DNA of 34,902 bases, from the NCBI GenBank assembly GCA_003614735.1, contig KZ992527.1:1-34902 (forward strand). Reading direction: 5' to 3'. The notes beneath the pieces were generated by a model. The model had not been told where the DNA came from, did not search any database, and was given only the letters and a program-made list of their open reading frames with translations. The first letter of the stretch is position 1, and every line of letters begins with the position of its first letter. Source of the DNA: Thamnocephalis sphaerospora (lineage: Eukaryota > Zoopagomycota > Zoopagomycetes > Zoopagales > Sigmoideomycetaceae). Shown piece by piece: positions 9,341 to 19,092 of this stretch. A program made the position numbers and the translations under genes.

Positions 9341-10402
9341 ATGCAAGCCGTGCGTTCAGGCGCCTGTCGTGGTTGGCGAATGCTAGGCCGCTGGGACCGG
9401 CGCCCCCTTTCGTGGGGGTGGTCGCCAGTAGGCGCAGGCGCTTTGCTGCCGACAGCGGCTCGCACATTGCACTCGGCTGCGACCATTATCCGCCCAGGAG
9501 GCCTACTGTCTCTGTCGGATGCAGCGCGGCCTGACTTCCACATCCAGCGGAAAGCATATGGTACTCAGCGACCGTTCGACACATATCGCTTGGTCACGCA
9601 GCTGGAAGAACACGGCTTCACACGCGGTCAAGCAGAGGTCATCATGGAGGCAATGAGCGAGTTGCTTACGCACGGGTAAGTGCAGACGCAAAAGGGCGTG
9701 TACACGGTGGCATGCCGTGAAAAGTAACTCGGCTGTTCCAACCACGCGTAGAGGTACCGAGACGCGTCGGCAAATGTTGGACAAGGACGACCTAGAGAAT
9801 GTAGGCTGCGGTGGTGCTTGTCTTGTGCCGGATGATCGATGCCATCTGACCATTAGGACTCTGCGTGTCAATAGGAACGCTATCTGTTTCGCGCTGCACT
9901 GGACGAACTGCGCACGGAGATTGAGGTGCTGCGACGAACCGACCATGCGACTCTCAAGGCCGAGTCGGACACGGTGGCGCGAGACGTGGATGTACTCACA
10001 CAACGGCTGCGCGAGGGAATCGCCACGCTACGCCAGGAGAATCAGGTGGTGATGAACAGCCGAAAGCTGGAGCAGCGCGCAGACGAAAAGGAGATGGACG
10101 TGCGGGTGCAGGATCTAAACGACCAGCTGATGGTCAAGCTTGGCGAAGTACGCACCCAAGTCGAAGCGATGAAGATGGCTGCCACGCGGAACGCCATGGG
10201 TACGTAACGGTTGTTTGCCCGATCGCTCCACCTCGGCTAACTCTGCCAACGCATAGTCATGGTCTTTTGGACCGGTGCTCTGGTGATGGTCATTGGATAT
10301 ATGATCAAAAAGAACCGGCAGCAAGCAGAGGCTGATGCACGACGCAGCAAACTCTACAGCGATCCCATGCTCATCGGCGAAGTTGAATCGCTAGAGCTTT
10401 AG
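9341..10402 (+). CDS. FMP32: Mitochondrial coiled-coil membrane protein (DUF1640; Fmp32/MCUR1-like)
   Basis: Inner-mitochondrial-membrane protein family linked to cytochrome oxidase assembly and, in animals, to the calcium uniporter. Inferred exons 9341-9675, 9752-9800, 9875-10199 and 10257-10402 give 284 aa. The N-terminus is Arg/Trp-rich and lacks acidic residues, as in a targeting peptide. FDTYRLVTQLEEHGFTRGQAE is split here into FDTYRLVTQLEEHGF and TRGQAE and is the family's conserved opening. RYLFRAALDELRTEIEVLRR and the following heptads form the long coiled coil. VFWTGALVMVIGYMIKKN near the C-terminus is the single membrane helix. The introns fall inside conserved blocks and each keeps frame; the last has a CTAAC branch site. 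The tail after the helix is short and basic to mixed. Confidence 0.85.
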
Positions 10403-10668
10403 CCGTACACACACCCTATCACTCTGCTATATTCAGTAAACTTGAGCATCCGCGGCGGCAGTGCCTTCTGCTGCGAGTTAATAGACACACGACACGCAAT
10501 CCTCTGCGCGCCATTGGAATAGAAGCGCGCACATTTGGCGACGACTGTGGTTCATTAGCAGTGGTGCACATAACACAAGTACCAGCACAAAGGCACATTG
10601 GCAGTCTGAAAAATACTGGTGTGGCAATGTCCGTGCCGGCTGACGAGTACAGGCAGTCACTGGCGCGT

Positions 10669-12299
10669 CTAGAGCTCGATGGCCGACAGCTCGTGCAGAT
10701 ACGCGCCCAGCAGCTTGATGCCCTCGACAAAGTTGCGGCGATCCAGCTTCTCGTTGATCGAATGCGCGCCATCGTCGCACGCGCCCATCGGCAGCAACAG
10801 CACATTCTTCTGGAGCGCGTCCTGGAACGTGAGCGTCACCGGAATGGAGCCGCCCTCACGCGTCAGGTCCGGCTTGGCACCAAAGACGCGCTCAACCGCA
10901 CGTGCGCCGGCCACAAAGTTGGGATGGTTGGGCGAGCTGATCCACCACTTGCCATCGTGCAGGCAGTCAACGTCAAGCGTGTTGCGGCTGTTCAGCTTGG
11001 CAAACTCAGCCTTGACATGCTCCTTGACGAGTTCAGTGACGCGTGCCGGCGTCTGGTTGGGCACCGTGCGAATGCTGAACTTGCCAATGACCTTGGCCGG
11101 GATGACCGTTTTGGCGCCTGGTGCATGGAAGGCACCCTCAATGCCGTGCAGCGACAGCGACGGGTAGCGCCAGCGGTGCATCAGAGTGGCCTCAACGTCT
11201 TCGTGCACGTTGCACTCGGAACCGGCCGCAGCGCAAAACTCTTTCATGCTAAACTCGAGACCCTGATAGGTGGCCCTTTCCTCGTCTAATGTCATTTGAG
11301 CACATACAGCCTGGTCAGCCGGGTGTGGCGCTGGAATGGGAAACTAACACGCAGTGGGCTTACCAGTAAGGGGAGCAACCTCATCCATGATGCCCGGAAC
11401 GAGGATTTTGCCTTCGGGGGTCACCAGGCGAGCCATGACGTTGACCAGATCGGTCATTGGCTCATGCACCGTGCCGCCAAATACACCCGAGTGCAGGTCC
11501 TGGCCCGGACCAGCAATGGTGATGCGGTAGTAGGAGACACCGCGCAGGCCATAGGTCAGGCAGGGCTTGGTCTTGCCCAGCCAGTCTAGAGAAGGCAGCG
11601 CAGCGGTTAGCGGAGCCCGTTGCCAGCACGCTCGCCTCCGGCCACATACAGTTGTCGCTGATGCAGACAGCGTCCACGCCCTGGAAGTAGGCGTTGGCCT
11701 CCTGATGAATCACGTCGTCCAGTCCCTCGCTGCCGCTCTCCTCCATGCCCTCAAAGCAGAACTTGAGGTTGACCGGAAGCTCCAGACCAAGGTCCTTGTG
11801 CGCCTGGATCACGCACAGCCAGCCGAGCACCGGGCCCTTGTCATCGGTGCTGCCACGGCCAAACATGCGGCCCTGCTGGTCCTCGGTCAGCTGCCACGGG
11901 TCGGTGCGCCAGCCGTCTTCCTTGAGCGCCGGCTGCACGTCATAGTGACCGTAGACCAGGAGCGTCTTCTTGTTGGGGTCGGTGCCGTAGGTGCCCAGCA
12001 CCACCGGCGGCAGGTCAATGGTCTGGCCCTCGAGCACCTGGGTGCCCGGCTCGACGCGCTTGGTGGTGGCGCCAAGCTTCTCCAGTTCGTTGATGAGCCA
12101 CTCGCCCATGCGGACAACGTCCTTGCGGTAGGCAAGGTCGCAGCTCACGCTGTCGGCAGGCCACGCACACGGTGAGCAAACCAGACTGCCAGCCACAGAA
12201 CGCGCAGACCTACCTGGGAATGGCGACAATTTCGCGTAGACGCTGCACATAATCGTCCTGCTGCTTGTCGACGTGCTCGAAGAACTTGTCCACGGTCAT
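10669..12299 (-). CDS. DUG1: Cys-Gly metallodipeptidase (M20 family, Dug1/CNDP2-like)
   Basis: Cytosolic zinc/manganese dipeptidase that hydrolyses Cys-Gly in glutathione breakdown. Exons 12299-12214, 12149-11650, 11585-11364 and 11285-10669 give 474 aa, essentially the family length (about 475-481). Metal ligands are all visible: H97 and D99 in YGHYDVQP, D131/D132 in STDDKGP, E165/E166 in GMEESGS, D194 in ISDN, and H444 in GAHS near the C-terminus. HSGVFGG, a conserved loop of the family, is intact. The second intron splits the DN|YWLG motif and the join restores it. The gene is divergent from SDS23 over a 384-bp spacer. Confidence 0.92.
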
Positions 12300-12683
12300 G
12301 GTGATAGCGGCGACGATAGCGGGTATTCGAAAGGTTGCGGCGATAGTAGGCGGGCGTAGGCAGTGCTGGAACAATGGGCAAGCGTGCGAACGGTGGCGCA
12401 GAGAGGCGGTGCGAGAGGCGGCTGAGGCGGCCTAGTGGAGCCGATGACGCAACACTACACATTAAATATCTGGAACATTAAGGTGTAACAAGGGTCTATC
12501 CCCAGGCCCCTGAAGGTCAATGTCAGCAGGGGCAGCCGAAATGTCCCTCGATGCCGCATGACGGTGGCGCAGACCTTCGCCTGCATATGCACCTTGCATC
12601 GCGACCACACTCCCGCCACGCTTGCTATTCACCCGCCACTTTCTCTATCGACGGCACTACAATCTATCACGGACACGCCACCA
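12300..12683. promoter_or_regulatory. Divergent promoter region DUG1 / SDS23
   Basis: 384 bp between two start codons on opposite strands. No gene supported. The ordinary expectation is a shared bidirectional promoter. Confidence 0.55.
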
Positions 12684-14336
12684 ATGCACGCTGGTCTCAG
12701 CACCACCGAAGCCGACTGGAGAACGGTTCAGTGCGGACACCTTATCGAACAGCAAAACCTGGTGGTGGTGTAGGTGATTGTGACGTCCGGCCGAACGCAG
12801 TACGGCATGGCTAACCAAGCACGCCCGCCGGATGCGCACGGGCAGTGATGCGAATGCATCGATGGAGAAGGCGTGCGAGGTACGCACGCGACCGCGACGG
12901 TGGCCTGGGCGTATTCATGCGGCCCCGAGCACGACTGACGATAGCGCCCTTTGGCCAGGCGCTCATTACTCATGGTATCAGCTCAGCGCCCGTCTACGAC
13001 GCCGCCGTCAAGACCTACGTTGGCATGTTCGACTATGCCGACCTGCTCACCTACATTCTACTGGTGCTGAAGCGCGCCAAAGTACCGCAGCATGAGACGA
13101 CCAAGGATGTGCTGAAGCTGGTACAGCAGGCGGCAGCTGAGCAGGCGGTGCCGGTACGCCTGGCATCCGGTGAGTACCGCAAGGTCAGAAATGGCAACAC
13201 ATCAGCTGACATGCAACGACTGCAATGTAGATTTGTCGCGCAACAACCCGTTCTACTCGGTGATGGCCGAGTCTTCGCTATTGCAGGCGCTGGAGATCTT
13301 TGCTCAGGGCACGCATCGCGGTAAGAGCCAAAGATTGCGGTCTGACAAGTGTAAATATTGGGTTGCTTACACCATGACCTCTGTCGCCTCTGCTCTAGTT
13401 GCGGTAATGAACCAAGATGGTTCTATGAAGGTAAGATGCTGACTGGGCGACAAGACGCTGACCATGGCTCACCCGTTCGTGTCCTTTTTATTCGTGTAGG
13501 GAATCCTGTCGCAGTCCACGGTAGCTCGCTATGTTTGCGAGCAGGTGGGTGGTCATTGTGGGCGCTGGTAAATGCCACACAAGCAGACTAATGATATCAA
13601 CGCATGGTACAGTATGGCAACTATCCGTCGCTGGATGCCATCATGAAGCGCTCGGTACGTACAGGCAGGCCAAGTTGAATGCAATGAACACTTGACTAAG
13701 ATGGCGCTCTTTTGGCAGCTGGCCGACCTTAACCTTACCGGCGGCAGTGTCATTGTGGTCGACGGCGGTGATCAGGTGCTGGAGGCTCTTAGTCTTATGA
13801 GTAAGCGCAGTCGATTGCTTGTCATTGTGCCTTGCAGTTGGGCATCCGTCTAACGTGCACACTGCTGCATCTAGGCCAGCATGGTGTTTCCTCGGTGGCC
13901 GTGATTGATGCCAGCGGGCGCATTCTGGGCAACATTTCGCTGACGGATATCAAGGTAAGCAGCGCGCCGATCGCTATGCGCTGCATCGCTAACACACGCT
14001 GGTCTGCTAGCATGTACTGAGGCGGGATCGCCACGCACTCCTCTATTCTGCCTGCCACGCTTTCATCTCGCATGTGAAGCTGGAGGACGGACTTGAGCGT
14101 GGTATGGTGAGTCTACAGTCTGCGTTTGTGCCCACGCTACGTGCTGCTTACACTCTTTACAGGATACGGTGCCGGTGTTTGACGTGACACCGGACATTTC
14201 GTTAAACACATGTCTGCGCAAGCTGGTGGCCACCCGTGCGCATCGTGTCTGGATCAGCGATGACCAGCGTCGTGCGACGGGTGTTGTCTCGCTGACTGAC
14301 GTGTCGCGCGTGCTTGCCGAGCATGCAGGCATCTGA
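12684..14336 (+). CDS. SDS23: Sds23/Moc1-like CBS-domain protein
   Basis: Member of the Sds23 family, CBS-repeat proteins that regulate PP2A-type phosphatase in cell-cycle and nutrient control. Eleven exons inferred: 12684-12769, 12846-12879, 12959-13169, 13231-13320, 13399-13430, 13500-13544, 13613-13654, 13719-13800, 13875-13954, 14011-14106, 14163-14336; 323 aa. The order of family blocks is intact: DWRTVQCGHLIE, ALITHGISSAPVYD, MFDYADLLTYILLVL, NNPFYSVM, THRVAVMN, GILSQSTVARYV, SSVAVIDASGRILGNISLTD, LVATRAHRVWI and GVVSLTDVSRVL. All junctions keep frame. It is shorter than the yeast proteins (over 400 aa), lacking their long Ser-rich N- and C-terminal tails. AMPK-gamma (Snf4) was considered, but the FDYADL and LVATxxHRxWI signatures favour Sds23. 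Confidence 0.88.
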
Positions 14337-14508
14337 GATCATGGCGATGCCTGTAGCGCAAGCTGCCAAATGGCACTGTAGCGCTACAGACGCTCAAATC
14401 GCCATCACATGCATACGGTTATACTGTTTGAGCACATGAGCCAATACACTTATCGAGCATGTTTACTCTGACAATGTGTCCCAACAAACTGCGAGGCCGC
14501 ACGGATAT

Positions 14509-16036
14509 CTAGTAGTGACGCTGCAGCACCTGGCGAGAAAACTCGCCAAAGGTCAGACCCGCTGCATTCAACGGCTGCAGCACCGATGGCTGCAGAAAGA
14601 CGGCAAAGGTGTTGCGCGCCACGAGTGCATTCGGGGTCTGGCTGGCCGACGCTGGCGAGCGCACGCAGTGCCATGTGCCCTGAAGCTGGTTGCCGGTGGC
14701 CACCTGCAGCGCTTCGCCCGCCTGGAAGGCAATGTAGTCTTTGGGAATGTGCACCTGCACCACCTGGCCTGACCGCTTCTTGATGTACAATCCTGCCTGC
14801 GGATCTGTCGGCTCCGTCTCGCGATAGTCGGCCGTCTCGTCAATGTACATGGCACTGGTCAGACCTATGCTACCACGCATCAGCAAAGATGGCACACACA
14901 CACACACACACACACAGGCTATCTGCGCCTACCGGTAAGCAGTGAATGGTCCAAATGCCAGCCGCACCACGATGCCTGATCATCCGCCGATGTCGTTTGC
15001 GGTGTCTTTTGAGGGAAATAATGCAAAAGACGCGCCTTGGTCGTATCAGAGGATTGGAGTGCGGATGAGATCAAGTCGGGCGTATAGCCGGGCACTTTGG
15101 TTTGCGCTGTACGTGCAAGCAGTCGCGTTAGCAACTCAGCCAGCCGTCCACAAGCATCTTCTGCGCGTACCATAAGCGTCGCAGTGACGCGCCAGCAGGT
15201 AGCCAACACCGGAAATCAAACCACCCAGCGCCTTGAAGTGCTGCTCGAATCCAGGACACTCGGCCTCTGTCGGCCAGACATTGTCGCGATAGTACATGGG
15301 ATACTGCTGGCGCAGTTCCTCCGACACCTGGGCGCCCGGCTGGTCCACAAGAGGATTTGCGTAAAAGGAGCCCTTCTCCGTGTCTAAACGCTCGACCGCC
15401 CAGCAATGAGCATCCTGCTGGTACGGTTGCCGTTGCTACAATCACTCACCCAGTTTGTCATTCATCTTCTCCTTGCCATGGCTCCAACCCACAGAGTACT
15501 GGGCATCGGTCACCGTCAGGCGCTCTTTGATATCCGCCTGAAGATTGGCCATCACAGATGCTTGCATCAGCAGATCCTCGCGCAGTGCCGGATAGTCTGG
15601 AATGCCGCGCACAAAGATCACGCCAAGCGCATCATCATGACTACCAAAGGCGGCCTATGATGGCCATGTTAGCGCCTGTCAGTCGACCGGCTCCACCGCT
15701 ACACACCTCAATGCTAGCTGACAGGTCAGCAGGTGGATTGCTGGCAATAAGGTTGGTCAACTCCACGACCACCACGCCTTCGCTGGTCGTCTCCACATTG
15801 GTAGGATTCTGTAGCGGCTCAATGTTGCCGCCGATTTGTGCCGGCAACGGCTCAGGAGCCGCGCGGTCAAGCTGTACATGCAATGTCGGCCCAGACGTGG
15901 CAGAGGTGGTGCCCAACGGCAGCAGCGCGACAAGGTGGTTGACGAAAACGAGGACAACGGTTAGGTGGCTTTGGCATAGCAGGTACAACACTGTCGCAGC
16001 GCAGACGACCGCCCATGGTAACGATTTAGCAAACAT
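14509..16036 (-). CDS. Membrane-anchored 2-oxoglutarate/Fe(II) dioxygenase
   Basis: Clavaminate-synthase-like / isopenicillin-N-synthase-like oxygenase of the kind conserved between fungi and plants; substrate unknown. Exons 16036-15707, 15654-15450, 15383-15171, 15106-14933 and 14864-14509 give 425 aa. Residues about 8-40 are hydrophobic, a signal anchor or N-terminal membrane helix. Then come FVRGIPDYPALR and VGWSHGKEKM, typical of the family, and GSFYANPL. The iron site is H300 and D302 in CGWHLDHS with H373 in GTWHCVR; R391 in ARNT is the likely 2-oxoglutarate-binding Arg. RLLHYFP precedes the iron motif as in plant relatives. One intron carries a (CA)12 microsatellite and another a textbook CTAAC branch site. 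Confidence 0.85.
14893..14916. repeat. (CA)12 microsatellite in an oxygenase-gene intron
   Basis: Pure CA dinucleotide run; on the coding strand it is (TG)12 shortly after the donor of the last intron (14932-14865). Likely length-polymorphic; effect on splicing is unknown. Confidence 0.93.
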
Positions 16037-16244
16037 TTTGGGTTTCGGCAGATGGAGCCTGGCTCATGTTGGCGGACGGGCGCAAGTAGAGGGAGCAAGT
16101 GGAGAGAACGTGGGCGTTGGAGGAGTCTGGCCTTCGGACGCCCTGTCGCCCTTTTGGGGACCATGGCAAGATGACGCATACGTAGGTCTGGCGTGCTGGT
16201 CTTATTGTAGCGTGTAACAACACCCTTTGCCGTGATAGATGTTT

Positions 16245-17287
16245 CTATGGCGAACGAGAAGCAGCGGGCTTGGTTGGCCGCGACGCCATGGCCTCGCACA
16301 GCTCCTCCCACTCGGCCGCTCGAGCGGCATCCTGGCGCGCCGCAAAGCCCTTCTGCATCGCTCGGGCCGTGCCGCGCGTCAGCTTATCGGCACTCCGCTG
16401 CTCCTCGGCGGTGGCAACGGCGCGCGTCCACGCTTCCTCGCTCGGCACCTGTGCGCCCGCCTGCACAAGGTGCTGGTAGATCAAGGGACTCCATGCAATC
16501 TGGTAGTACGGGCAGAGAGCAAATGTCGTGTACATGCGGTCCAACGCCAGCTCGACAGCGGCCGTGTCGTCCCGTTCGGCGGCGCGTGCCGCCTGCCTGG
16601 CGAACGCCTCCATCAGCTCAATCATATCCTCCTGCTTGGGCTGCGGACCATACAGCTCCCGATCCGCAAGCAGCTGCAGGGCCAGATCCGGCCGGTTCTG
16701 CCGGCTGCACTGGCGCAGCACTGCGCGTGTCGTCCAGGGTGTGACCGGCAACGGCGCGCGCCGCCAAAGTGCCACAAACGGCAGCACCAGCTCGCAGTCG
16801 GCGCCTGTCGTGGCGGTCCGAGCGATCACGTTGATGGCGGCGAGACGCGGCCGCTGCTGCTGATGCGCCTTGCTGTTTAGGTGCTTCCACATGGACTGGA
16901 ACTGCTCGTAGAATGCGGTCGACACGCCTGCCGGCGCTTTGTTTTGAGCGACCGCGCGTTCCGCCAGCTTTTCCAGCGCCTCCTTGTCCTGCAGCAGCGC
17001 AGTGCCGTTGGCCAGCTGACCCAGTTGCATGTCGCTGCTGCTGCTGCTGCCCAGCTCGTCAGTCTCAGCCGCCAGCTTGGACATGCTGGTCGAGAATCCT
17101 ACGCATACAGTCGTTCAGGGCATGAGTACAGCGTCAAAGTCGCGTCGGCCAACGACCACCACCTACCGCGCGATGCAACCTGATCCGCACCGCTGAGAAC
17201 GCCAGCCCGACGGCCCGTCATACGGCCCGTAGAGCTGGCCGCCAGTCGCCGCAGGCTGTTCGTGAATTGGGCGTGACGCAGCCACAT
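16245..17287 (-). CDS. Mitochondrial helical-repeat (PPR-like) protein, family unclear
   Basis: Exons 17287-17167 and 17098-16245 give 324 aa. The N-terminus (MWLRHAQFTNSLRRL) is basic and without acidic residues, and the join across the intron yields SRGFSTS, a typical fungal mitochondrial presequence end. The body is Ala/Gln/Arg-rich and mostly helical, with paired helices such as TRAVLRQCSRQNRPDLALQL and EDMIELMEAFARQAARAAER that look like degenerate PPR or TPR-type repeats. This pattern is common in mitochondrial ribosome or RNA-processing factors. I cannot name the family. An upstream in-frame ATG exists but would overlap the short promoter shared with CPSF30. Confidence 0.7.
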
Positions 17288-17431
17288 GATCCAGAATCTC
17301 GCCGACGCACAGTAGCTCAGTGGGGCGCAAAAGTACGCGCCGGGTGGAAACAGAGTGGAAAGAGACGGTGGCCACCTGTTTACCACCCCAGCCACGTCTC
17401 ACGCCTGCTCTTTCGCACTTTTCCGGCAACA
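17288..17431. promoter_or_regulatory. Short divergent promoter (helical-repeat protein / CPSF30)
   Basis: 144 bp between divergent start codons of two housekeeping genes, so both transcripts must use overlapping control sequences. No TATA motif stands out. Confidence 0.5.
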
Positions 17432-18547
17432 ATGGCTGCCACCATGGATGCTGCGCCTACCGCGACAGCAGGCACAGCGGCGATCGCAGCTGCTAGCCGT
17501 GTGCCGCTGCGCGATCGTTATTTCCAAGACCAGGAAGATGGATTTGTCTTTGACTTTGAGGAGTTTCTAAAGCAGGAGCTTGGCATTGACGGCACTCGGC
17601 GGCGCGCAGGTAAGCCAGCGGCGTCTGTGCAAGGCGTACACCGCATACAGTCGCTTACGCTGGCCTTCAGACACCTGTCAATTCTTTGTGCGTGGCCATT
17701 GTCCACGCGGCGCACGCTGTGCCAAACGACACGATATTGACATGCAGCGGCGGCGTAACGCGGTGGTATGCAAGCATTGGTTGCGTGCGCTGTGCAAAAA
17801 GGGCGACCAGTGCGAGTTTCTGCACGAGTACAATCTGCGGCGTATGCCCGAGTGCTGGTTCTTTACAAAGTACGGCGAGTGCTGCAACGGCGAGGAGTGT
17901 CTCTATCTGCACGTGGATCCGGAGAAGCGTCGCGTCGAGTGTCCCTGGTATGCACGCGGCTTTTGCAAGCACGGCAAGTGTCGGTGTATGCGGTGCGTGT
18001 CGGTTGTCGCGCTAATGCTGGTGTAGGTCCCAATTGCCGCAACAAGCATATACGCAAGGTGATCTGCCAGCTCTACGTGAGTGGTTTCTGTCCGCAGGGT
18101 CCTGAATGTCCCAATGGACAGTATCCTTTTGTCGGTAGACGACTGCGTTTGCCCTCATACTGTGATATAGCCTTGACGCTATACGCTTCTGACCACCAGT
18201 CCAAAGTACGAGCTGCCCATCATTACCGGCTACAGTGGCGACCGTGGCGGCAGCATCCACGATCGCGTGCGCACTGGAGAGGCGCCTAATGCTGGTGCCA
18301 ATGCCGCTGCAGGAGGCCCGCCTCCCACTGCGCCCATGCCCTATGGCGATCGGGGAGACCGGTCTGGCGGTCAGGGCCAGGGTCAGGGCCAGCGCGAAGG
18401 GCGATATCGGCCGATTAGCGAAGTGCAGTGCTTCAAGGTAAGTCGCTGGATCATTCGTCCTGTCTTCTGACCTCTCACTCACACACGTTGCTTGTGCACC
18501 ACTAGTGCGGCCAGATGGGCCACTACGCCAATCGCTGTCCTGGATAG
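17432..18547 (+). CDS. YTH1: Cleavage/polyadenylation factor CPSF30 (Yth1) with five CCCH fingers and a CCHC knuckle
   Basis: Zinc-finger subunit of the pre-mRNA 3'-end processing complex; it binds the AAUAAA region and Fip1. Exons 17432-17609, 17671-17973, 18027-18120, 18200-18437 and 18506-18547 give 284 aa. Five CCCH fingers follow one another from about residue 62: CQFFVRGHC..C..H, CKHWLRALC.., CWFFTKYGEC.., CPWYARGFCKHGPNC..H and CQLYVSGFC... A Gly/Gln-rich linker leads to a terminal CCHC knuckle, C269-x2-C272-x4-H277-x4-C282. The knuckle is known in animal CPSF4 and some fungi but absent from S. cerevisiae Yth1. Finger 4 forms with its proper C-x7-C-x5-C-x3-H spacing only if the second intron is a GC-AG intron. 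The last exon is 42 nt. Confidence 0.92.
17974..18026 (+). other. GC-AG intron in CPSF30 gene
   Basis: Donor G|GCAAGTGTCG, acceptor GGTGTAG, with GCTAATG as a probable branch site. Using this donor gives CKHGPNCRNKH, the exact zinc-finger spacing. The GT donors nearby either break frame or insert residues between the Zn-binding Cys. Confidence 0.82.
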
Positions 18548-19092
18548 GTGCCCTTGTGTAGTTTATGCGGCAATACATGTGTCGATGGCACGCACACCTT
18601 TGCTGTCAGCATTAGGCATATTTTTTATGAACCAGGCAATGTCCGATTTGGCGGGATCATCATTCATCCAGTGCGGCTTCTGTCCACATTTGTCTTGTTT
18701 GCTCACAATTCTTCTCTTGCCGCAACACACACAGCGCTTGCCCTCGCCTCGTGCCCCCTTCTTTTTGCTTTTTATCGGTTCTCGCTGTTTTATCGTCTGC
18801 GCTGCGCACGGCACGCTGCTGCCTCCTCTATTGCGCCGCTTGCCTTCTCCAGCCCCTGGTTTCACTCGGTGTCTATAACGTGGTCTGTCCTTAACCCTTC
18901 TTGCACGCGTACAAGCGCATTCGCAACGGCTTTGTCTGCATCTCCGCCACGTGCGCTGTCCGTCTTCCGGCCTAGTGCATGGGTAACGGCCAGATTCGTT
19001 GCGCTCTCTTCCGCATTGCGCCCGCCGAGACGCTAGTCCTGTTGTTGAAGCACCGCAAACGGCGTGACTGGCTGCTATAGACATTCTACATC
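18548..19092 (+). promoter_or_regulatory. CT-rich upstream region of the transporter gene
   Basis: 545 bp between the CPSF30 stop and the transporter ATG. The plus strand is pyrimidine-rich (blocks around 18680-18900), as expected of fungal promoters and 5' leaders. A 173-codon open frame on the minus strand was judged spurious. Confidence 0.5.

Noticed and set aside
10561-11289. 242-codon plus-strand frame opposite the DUG1 3' exon
   Set aside because: Antisense shadow; the minus strand carries the conserved C-terminal half of the M20 peptidase with its last metal ligand.
11567-12175. 202-codon plus-strand frame opposite DUG1
   Set aside because: Antisense to exons with all metal-binding motifs of the dipeptidase; an artefact of high third-position GC.
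18563-19084. 173-codon minus-strand open frame with Cys pairs and a basic stretch, upstream of the transporter
   Set aside because: It lies in a CT-rich promoter/leader region whose complement naturally yields Lys/Arg/Gly codons; no family motif and it opposes the transporter's promoter.
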